Shown here piece after piece: positions 58,787-64,000 of a stretch of 64,000 nt of DNA. The translations under genes and the position numbers were made by a program. The stretch comes from Gammaproteobacteria bacterium (GTDB taxonomy: Bacteria > Pseudomonadota > Gammaproteobacteria > SZUA-229): NCBI GenBank assembly GCA_029882355.1, contig JAOUKV010000010.1:1-64000 (forward strand). The letters run 5' to 3'. The notes beneath the pieces were generated by a model that was given only the letters and a program-made list of their open reading frames with translations, searched no databases and had not been told where the DNA came from. Positions within the stretch are counted from its first letter, which is position 1; each line of letters starts with the position of its first letter.

Positions 58787-59308
58787 TTAGGTCTGGGCGA
58801 AGTTAAACGGACCGATGCGTGCAAGGTGCTCAGTATCATGCTCACCCGCAAGATGTTTATCACGGTCAAACATGACGGATTTCTCCAGCGTAGTTCCCAG
58901 CTTATTAGCGAGGCTTTTGAACAGCGCCCATGAAGCCTTATTTGATTCAGTGATGGTTGTTTCCAGATACGTAACCTGACTACATAGCGGGCGATCGAGG
59001 ATATGTTTCAGCATGTTGCCAGCCAGCCCAATGCCACGTGCGCGTTCATCAACCGCTACCTGCCAGATAAAGAGAGTGTCTTCACGTCCAGGTATCAGGT
59101 AAGCAGAGATGAAACCGACCAGCTCTTCGTTCGTGTTGACTGTTTGCACAGCGGCCACCGAAGTGCCAGCAAAGTGCGAACACTGCAACAGATTGCAGTA
59201 CATGGAGTTGGTATCAAGAGGAGGACAGCGGCCTATCAGGCGAAATACAGACGCACCATCATTGGGAGTTGGCGGGCGCAGTACTATTTGTGGTTGGGAT
59301 AAACTCAT
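58787..59308 (-). CDS. ectA: L-2,4-diaminobutyrate acetyltransferase
   Basis: A 173-residue GNAT acetyltransferase making N-gamma-acetyl-2,4-diaminobutyrate. The start IVLRPPTPNDGASVFRLI and the acetyl-CoA loop VDERARGIGLAGNML are clear; IGRCPPLDTNSMYCNLL is the substrate region of EctA. First gene of ectABC-ask, with a very good promoter only about 18 bp upstream, leaving a short leader. No regulator of the EctR type is beside it. Confidence 0.97.
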   Translation of the reverse strand: MSLSQPQIVLRPPTPNDGASVFRLIGRCPPLDTNSMYCNLLQCSHFAGTSVAAVQTVNTNEELVGFISAYLIPGREDTLFIWQVAVDERARGIGLAGNMLKHILDRPLCSQVTYLETTITESNKASWALFKSLANKLGTTLEKSVMFDRDKHLAGEHDTEHLARIGPFNFAQT

Positions 59309-59325
59309 AAATTATGAACTCGTGC

Positions 59326-59354
59326 ATTATACATTATCCACCGTAAATTTTCAA
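59326..59354 (-). promoter_or_regulatory. Strong sigma-70 promoter of the ectABC-ask operon
   Basis: TTGAAA (59349-59354) and TATAAT (59326-59331) on the minus strand, spaced by exactly 17 bp. The predicted transcription start is near 59319, only about 11 nt before the ectA ATG, so the leader has no room for a normal ribosome-binding site. Confidence 0.75.
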
Positions 59355-59503
59355 TTTTGAATAAAAAACAAAAGGTTAGCTGATAAATATTACTACTTGA
59401 CAGGGTGAATTCAGGCTATGGGTGCGTGAAGAAAAGTTGAGGGGTGAACATAGAACTTAAATTCGCCATTAATTATAAAAAATTAAATCTCTAGCAATAA
59501 TGA

Positions 59504-61747
59504 TTATTCAGCGAGCAGTTCATTAATCTTGGCAATTAGTTCTTCGATGTTCACTGGTTTTTGGATGGTTTCATATTTCAAATTACTCTCTTCCAAAATA
59601 ATATTACTACTGTAGCCACTGGTGAATAAAACTTTGATGCCTGGTTGTATCTCTTCAGCTTTAGTAGCAAGTTGATGACCATTCATTTTTGGCATAATGA
59701 TATCGGTAAGAAGTAAATTAACATTTTGATTGTGAAGGATATTCAGCGCTTCTGATCCACTCGAAGCTAGCAGGGTAATGAACCCGGCGCTTGAAATAAA
59801 TTCCTGCATTATCTCGCCCAGTGCACCCTCATCATCGACGATTAAAATAGTTTTCTCACTAGTCTTGTTTGCTGTAGGCATCTGATGCTTTTTAGTTGTT
59901 TTTTTACTACAATTACTCGAATCCTTTGGAAAATAAAGATTAAAAGTTGTTCCTTTTCCTAATGCTGAATCAATATTAATGCCTCCATCACATCTTTTAA
60001 TAAACCCATATACCTGACTCAGCCCTAAACCTGTTCCTAATTCACCTTTGGTTGAGAAGAATGGATCAAAAACTTTACTAATGGTCTCTCTATCCATACC
60101 CGTTCCAGTATCAGATATTGAAACCATCACGTAATCACCTATTGGAAGTGAAAGTGAGCTGGCGTCATCTTTATCTAGTGCTATATTTGATGTGGATATT
60201 AGTAGCTTTCCGTAACCGTCCATAGCATGCATGGCATTAATGCATATATTCAGAAGGGCGTTATCAAAATCGTCTGCATCTAATCGTGTGTGCCAAAGGT
60301 TAAGTTCAAGATTTAATTTGATTTCAATAGACGCAGTTAGTGTTTTCTCCAGCATTTGGTGGGATTGATTAATAATATCGTTAATGTTTACGCAGCTAAT
60401 TTTTGCAGGTTTACTTTTAGAAAATGTGAGGAGCTTGTTAGTGAGTGTTGCTCCACGTTTTCCTGCGACTGCTATTTTTTCTACGTAGCTTGTAAGTATG
60501 GGTTGATTTATTAGCTTTCTTTCAAGAAGTTCGCTGTAGCCGAGAATGACACCTAGAAGGTTATTGTAGTCGTGCGCAATTCCGCCGGTTAGTTTTCCTA
60601 AGGCATCCATTTTTCGGCTACTGCGTAGCTGCTCTTCCTGTTCTCGGATAAGCGTGATGTCACGAGCGATACCGATTAGCCCGATAAGCTCACCATTTAA
60701 TGTATAGAAAGGGGTCTTAACCGTGTGTAATAAAATGCGTCGGCCATCGGGGTGGTCGACGTATTCTTCATTATGTTGTGCGCTTCCACTTGCAAGCATC
60801 TTCTCGTCATTTTCTCGAAAGAAGTCAGCAAGTTCTTTTGGGAAAAACTCATAGTCAGATTTTCCTATAATCTCCTTTTCTTTTGCTCCCATTATCACTT
60901 CGCAAGCCGTGTTACATCCCATATATAAGCCGTTCAAATCTTTATAGAATACGATATCGGAAATAGAGTCGAGAAGCGCGTCTAATAAAGATAAGTTTTT
61001 GTTTAGCTCTCGTTCTCTATTTTTTATAATAGAGAGCATTTTATTGAAGTCTTCGGAAAGCGCCCCTAATTCATCGTGGCGTTTAAGGTCGCAGTTTAAT
61101 TTTCTATCACCATCAGCAATCCCATGGGTGACTGAACTCAACTGCCTCAATCCTGAAGTGAGTCCACGCCCCATAAACCAGGCGAAGATAATGCCTATAG
61201 TAATTGCAAGCAAGGTATAGACCACACCACTTTGGCTGACATACATCAGGTTCTCTGTGATGCCTTTACGACTAATTCCAACACGTGCCCAGCCAATTTG
61301 TTGTGAATTAATTAAAATAGGAGCTGCCACATCGATTAGCACATCATTTTCAAGAAGAATAACATTCCTGGCAGGTGCCTTTAGTAGCTTGAGACTGACG
61401 GGGTCATTAATATAGCTATTGACCTGACTTCGGTCTGTATAACCCAGAACCCTTCCTTCCATATCGATGAACATGGCATACTCTAAACCTGCAAAGTTCT
61501 TCTGTGAATCGATCACTTCTTCCATGCCAAGCGTGTCGTTTGAAATTATCCAGGAAGTGCCGTTGGTGGCGAGTGTTTTGGCCAGTGCCTGAGCTCCGGT
61601 GGTATTTTGTTTTAGTAAAAACTCACGTTGTCTTTCAACAAGATCAAAGACGAATATACTCATTAAAATCGCGTGTATCAGTGCAATACCCAAAATTAGC
61701 TGTCGTTGTATCGATGCAGTCCAAAATTTATACAATAAGGTAAACAA
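59504..61747 (-). CDS. Hybrid sensor histidine kinase (HAMP-PAS-HK-REC)
   Basis: A 747-residue membrane kinase: TM 16-36, periplasmic domain about 40-172 (with NTTGAQALAKTLATNG, a possible Cache-like module), TM 173-193, HAMP 194-246, PAS 255-365, HisKA with H392 (GGIAHDYNN), HATPase with ICINAMHAMD, DTGTGM and TGLGLSQV, and a C-terminal receiver with DD near 638, D682 and K730. The start codon appears to be TTG, with AGGAAG about 11 nt upstream, beginning 1 nt after the stop of the PhnD-like gene; coupling is likely. The PhnD-like lipoprotein is the probable ligand-binding partner. No response regulator is adjacent. Confidence 0.9.
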   Translation of the reverse strand: MFTLLYKFWTASIQRQLILGIALIHAILMSIFVFDLVERQREFLLKQNTTGAQALAKTLATNGTSWIISNDTLGMEEVIDSQKNFAGLEYAMFIDMEGRVLGYTDRSQVNSYINDPVSLKLLKAPARNVILLENDVLIDVAAPILINSQQIGWARVGISRKGITENLMYVSQSGVVYTLLAITIGIIFAWFMGRGLTSGLRQLSSVTHGIADGDRKLNCDLKRHDELGALSEDFNKMLSIIKNRERELNKNLSLLDALLDSISDIVFYKDLNGLYMGCNTACEVIMGAKEKEIIGKSDYEFFPKELADFFRENDEKMLASGSAQHNEEYVDHPDGRRILLHTVKTPFYTLNGELIGLIGIARDITLIREQEEQLRSSRKMDALGKLTGGIAHDYNNLLGVILGYSELLERKLINQPILTSYVEKIAVAGKRGATLTNKLLTFSKSKPAKISCVNINDIINQSHQMLEKTLTASIEIKLNLELNLWHTRLDADDFDNALLNICINAMHAMDGYGKLLISTSNIALDKDDASSLSLPIGDYVMVSISDTGTGMDRETISKVFDPFFSTKGELGTGLGLSQVYGFIKRCDGGINIDSALGKGTTFNLYFPKDSSNCSKKTTKKHQMPTANKTSEKTILIVDDEGALGEIMQEFISSAGFITLLASSGSEALNILHNQNVNLLLTDIIMPKMNGHQLATKAEEIQPGIKVLFTSGYSSNIILEESNLKYETIQKPVNIEELIAKINELLAE

Positions 61748-61748
61748 A

Positions 61749-62663
61749 TTAATTATCTTCCTGATCTAGTGGCCGAACAGTACTGGAGAAAACGCTTATA
61801 AAATCGCGTACTGATTGATAAGTTTCATTATCTGCAATCTCAAAACGAGATAATGTCATACGTTCAAGTATTCTTTTTCCTTCATCACTTTTGTGCAGGT
61901 TTACCAGAAGTGACTGTACCTGATCGACAACTTCATTTGAAACTGTTGGCAATACGACAAGACTATTGTTGCATAGAGGTTCTGTTTGCCAGATCACTTT
62001 TAGCTCTCGTGCCAATTCCGGTCGCTCCTTTGAGAGTGCAATCCACGGTGGTGGCCAGGTTGAACCGGCACTTGTATCGCCATGATAGACATTCATAATC
62101 GAAGACTCCTGAGAACCAACATAACGATTATCGAGGTCGTTGATTACATCAACCCCATGAGTCTGTAGATAATATTGAGGCATCATTGTTGCGGCCAGTG
62201 CCGTTAATGCAGGGTAACTAACCGCTTTACCGATTAAATCAACGGGCTGATTGATATCGCTATCTTTACGAACCAGAAAAATTCCCCGGAAATTCTCATC
62301 GTCCCCCATTTTGGCAAATACTCTATATCCCTTATTAATAGCATTGATTGTTTGATAAGGATTGGGGAGTCCAAAGTCGAATTTTTTTGCATACAGCTTT
62401 TCATTGTAGGCTGCATAATTACGTGAAGCTTCTAGCTTGAATCTGGCATTGGGAATATTATCGCTTAAATATTGCATTAGAGGCTCAAATACTTCGTGTA
62501 GCCTTTGTGGATTGTGTAGTGGATGCACACCAAAAATATATTGCTTTGTTAGGCTGTGCTGTACATTAGAAAATTGGGGTGTATAAGAAAGGGATGTATC
62601 CTGGTCACAAGCCGTAAGTAGAGCGATTATCGCAATAACTAGAACTCTAATAATGTATCTCAT
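61749..62663 (-). CDS. PhnD/SsuA-type periplasmic-binding lipoprotein
   Basis: A 304-residue lipoprotein, lipobox LLTAC (Cys near residue 19). The domain (about 42-285) is that of phosphate/phosphonate-type binding proteins: YIFGVHPLHNPQRLHEVFEPLM, DFGLPNPYQTINAINKGYRVFAK, GIFLVRKDS. No ABC permease or ATPase follows; instead a kinase gene begins one base after the stop. This suggests a sensor that presents a ligand to the kinase rather than a transporter. The ligand (phosphonate, phosphite, or other) cannot be read from the sequence. Confidence 0.88.
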   Translation of the reverse strand: MRYIIRVLVIAIIALLTACDQDTSLSYTPQFSNVQHSLTKQYIFGVHPLHNPQRLHEVFEPLMQYLSDNIPNARFKLEASRNYAAYNEKLYAKKFDFGLPNPYQTINAINKGYRVFAKMGDDENFRGIFLVRKDSDINQPVDLIGKAVSYPALTALAATMMPQYYLQTHGVDVINDLDNRYVGSQESSIMNVYHGDTSAGSTWPPPWIALSKERPELARELKVIWQTEPLCNNSLVVLPTVSNEVVDQVQSLLVNLHKSDEGKRILERMTLSRFEIADNETYQSVRDFISVFSSTVRPLDQEDN

Positions 62664-62830
62664 CAGTGGAGATTAACATATTAGGGCGATTTTACTAATT
62701 ATTTGGGTCGTACCTATTTATAGTTTTTTTGTAGGGTAATTATTTGAATTTTATACTAAATTACGATTTACATTGCCCATGGCGCATGAGCTACTCATAT
62801 ACGAACTGCCTTCTATTTCCTTGAAACCAA

Positions 62831-63208
62831 TCAATGTGTTTTCACGAACTCAGAGAAATGAGATGCCGTTACCATTTGTGGTTCATCATCATATTTAATT
62901 TCTTCTACGGAAAGACAACGTTTAAAATCATCAATCGAAGCCCATTTACAGATTTCTTCTCGATTATCATCCAGCGCTACAACCTCACCCGTCGTTTCAT
63001 TCAAACAAAACAACTCATGCCAGTCACCGTAAAAGGGAGTTAGCGAAGCATCAACTTCCCAATCTTGCCTTAAGTCCATTCCGTTCTGGATTTCCTGCCA
63101 TGACCAAAAAGGCATAACCAGTGGTTCAAGTTCGCAGTTAATAAAAATTGAAGCGTATTTTTTGTTAAAGCTTTCGACTTGTTTTAGGAATTTTGGATAG
63201 TTATTCAT
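62831..63208 (-). CDS. SMI1/KNR4 (SUKH)-like protein
   Basis: A 125-residue protein matching the shape of SUKH-family proteins: N-terminal LKQVESFNKKYASIF, a mid region with PFWSWQEIQNG and the GDWHELFCLNETTGEVVALDDN stretch, and a C-terminal ICKWASIDDFKRCL. SUKH proteins are often immunity proteins against contact-dependent or polymorphic toxins, but solitary members exist. No toxin gene is next to it in the window. Its family call rests on the pattern, not on a full match. Confidence 0.6.
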   Translation of the reverse strand: MNNYPKFLKQVESFNKKYASIFINCELEPLVMPFWSWQEIQNGMDLRQDWEVDASLTPFYGDWHELFCLNETTGEVVALDDNREEICKWASIDDFKRCLSVEEIKYDDEPQMVTASHFSEFVKTH

Positions 63209-63300
63209 AGTTAGATGGGGTGGTGAACGTGATGTGGTTTTATAATGGGGGTGGGTTTGTGGTTTTCAATGGGGATTTAGGGCGTAGGTTAGGTTACAAA

Positions 63301-63331
63301 ACGTAGGGTGTATTTATTGCACCTTACCGCG
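63301..63331 (+). repeat. Possible small interspersed repeat (GTAGGGTG-type)
   Basis: The stretch has GTAGGGTG near its start and TGCACCTTACC near its end, so its two ends are partly complementary (GGTG/CACC). Elements of this look occur dispersed in some gammaproteobacterial and cyanobacterial genomes. Only one copy is visible here, so repeat status cannot be shown from the window. Confidence 0.25.
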
Positions 63332-63352
63332 TTTTTCATGAATAGCGTATTG

Positions 63353-64000
63353 TTATCGATTTATTATACGTTCTATCGCTTTAATTCGAAATTTAATTTG
63401 GTTCATGTATAATTTCTTTGAACCCCAAGTCAATGCATAATCAACTGACCAATTATATTTATCAGTTTCTATAACTGAATTTATTTCTTTCAATAGGATT
63501 AAGGCTTTGTTTAGGTCTTTAGGAGTGCTATACCATCCATATTGATATGCATTAGCCATATCTTGCATTGCAATCGGATGATGATTATCCGATGCCATTT
63601 TTAGATACTTACGAGATTTCACTATATCTTTTTTTATAACTATCTTGCGTTTTATTTCTTTGGAATCAGATTTTAGTTTGTTAGAGCGAGTATATATTCT
63701 TTTTGTCACTCCACGAGAATATAGAGAAGACAAAAAATATTGCGCTCCTTCATGCCCTGATTCTGCAGCTTTTAAGTACCATGAAAGAGCGTTAGAGTTT
63801 GACTTATCTACTTTAATTAAACCGTAGGTTCTCTCTAGTCTTTTAGCAAGTTTATATTGTGCATTCTTATCGTTTTGGTTAGCTTCCATTCTTAGTGTTT
63901 CGTCAGCCTTAGGAGCGACACCATGCATTGATGAGAACATTATTGATCCATGTTTTATAGTTATTTTATCTGAAGCAATGACTTCCTCGTGACCATGTTC
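63353..64000 (-). CDS. Sel1-repeat protein, 5' end beyond window
   Basis: The frame is open to the window edge: an in-frame ATG at 63940 could serve as start, but 20 upstream codons (starting EHGHEEVIASDKITIKHG) are also open, so the gene probably begins outside. The visible part has Sel1/TPR-like helical repeats: AQYKLAKRLERTYGLIKV, ALSWYLKAAESGHEGAQYFLSSLYSRGV, and ARKYLKMASDNHHPIAMQDMANAYQYGWY (paraphrased spacing). Sel1 proteins serve as interaction scaffolds. AT-rich compared with the rest of the window, so it may be recently acquired. Confidence 0.7.
   Translation of the reverse strand, partial: EHGHEEVIASDKITIKHGSIMFSSMHGVAPKADETLRMEANQNDKNAQYKLAKRLERTYGLIKVDKSNSNALSWYLKAAESGHEGAQYFLSSLYSRGVTKRIYTRSNKLKSDSKEIKRKIVIKKDIVKSRKYLKMASDNHHPIAMQDMANAYQYGWYSTPKDLNKALILLKEINSVIETDKYNWSVDYALTWGSKKLYMNQIKFRIKAIERIINR

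Noticed and set aside
1-64000. CRISPR arrays, IS elements, phage genes, tRNA or rRNA
   Set aside because: No short direct-repeat array, transposase, integrase, capsid or structural RNA signature was seen on either strand.

Overview
The window looks like chromosome from a free-living, probably marine or otherwise salt-exposed gammaproteobacterium. The evidence is the surE-pcm-yqaA-nlpD-rpoS block, clpS-clpA facing infA, a Pseudomonas-like mtaD-ubiG-mupP trio, UbiA/UbiG (ubiquinone) and a complete ectABC-ask ectoine operon. Base composition is moderate and even. I see no phage, IS element, CRISPR array, rRNA or tRNA. Genus cannot be fixed from sequence alone; the ectABC-ask layout with moderate GC would fit Thiotrichales/Methylophaga-like lineages, but that is only a guess.

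Layout. 1-3445: end of an M23 peptidase, infA, and clpSA converging on a shared terminator. 3595-6760: a three-lipoprotein operon (LpoB family, COG3014 TPR family, LPP20 family) with a small decayed receiver-like remnant at its 3' side. 6911-11188 (+): mtaD, ubiG, mupP-like phosphatase and thrC. 11215-28769 (-): two giant, translationally coupled envelope genes, a 4131-aa DUF11-repeat protein and a 1719-aa protein with three N-terminal OmpA domains and a C-terminal beta-rich/barrel region. 29101-38837 (-): a nine-gene, tightly packed operon encoding a periplasmic coiled-coil protein, three TPR proteins, a small secreted protein, an ExbB/TolQ channel, two ExbD/TolR proteins and a TonB-like AgmX/PglI protein. 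39041-47178: hom, an Mth938-domain protein, the rpoS block, smrA and a ClC exchanger. 47279-48954: mtnA with a class II aldolase, which fits a DHAP shunt. 48990-51839: orphan hybrid kinase. 52054-59308 (-): ubiA, Na+/solute symporter, TPR membrane protein, ask, ectC, ectB, ectA. 59504-62663: PhnD-like lipoprotein plus hybrid kinase. 62831-64000: SUKH-like protein and a partial Sel1-repeat protein.

The most interesting part is 11215-38837. The nine-gene operon has the parts list of a Myxococcus Agl/Glt-type trans-envelope motor (proton channel, two TolR-like stators of which one has Asn where the proton-carrying Asp is expected, an AgmX/PglI TonB-like transducer, and TPR periplasmic/outer-membrane proteins). 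It is followed on the same strand by genes for a giant surface-protein candidate and an OmpA-anchored barrel. The starts of both transcription units carry the same 9-mer about 90-95 nt upstream. I infer one envelope-spanning machine that energises or displays a very large surface protein; the individual families are known, but this combined function is not established from sequence.

Metabolic links: Ask supplies aspartyl phosphate to EctB/EctA/EctC and can also feed hom and thrC; MtaD can clear the S-adenosylhomocysteine made by UbiG; MtnA plus the aldolase can turn nucleoside by-products of SAM chemistry into DHAP and an aldehyde. Start codons were re-chosen for several genes where an upstream TTG/GTG lay before a better ribosome-binding site.
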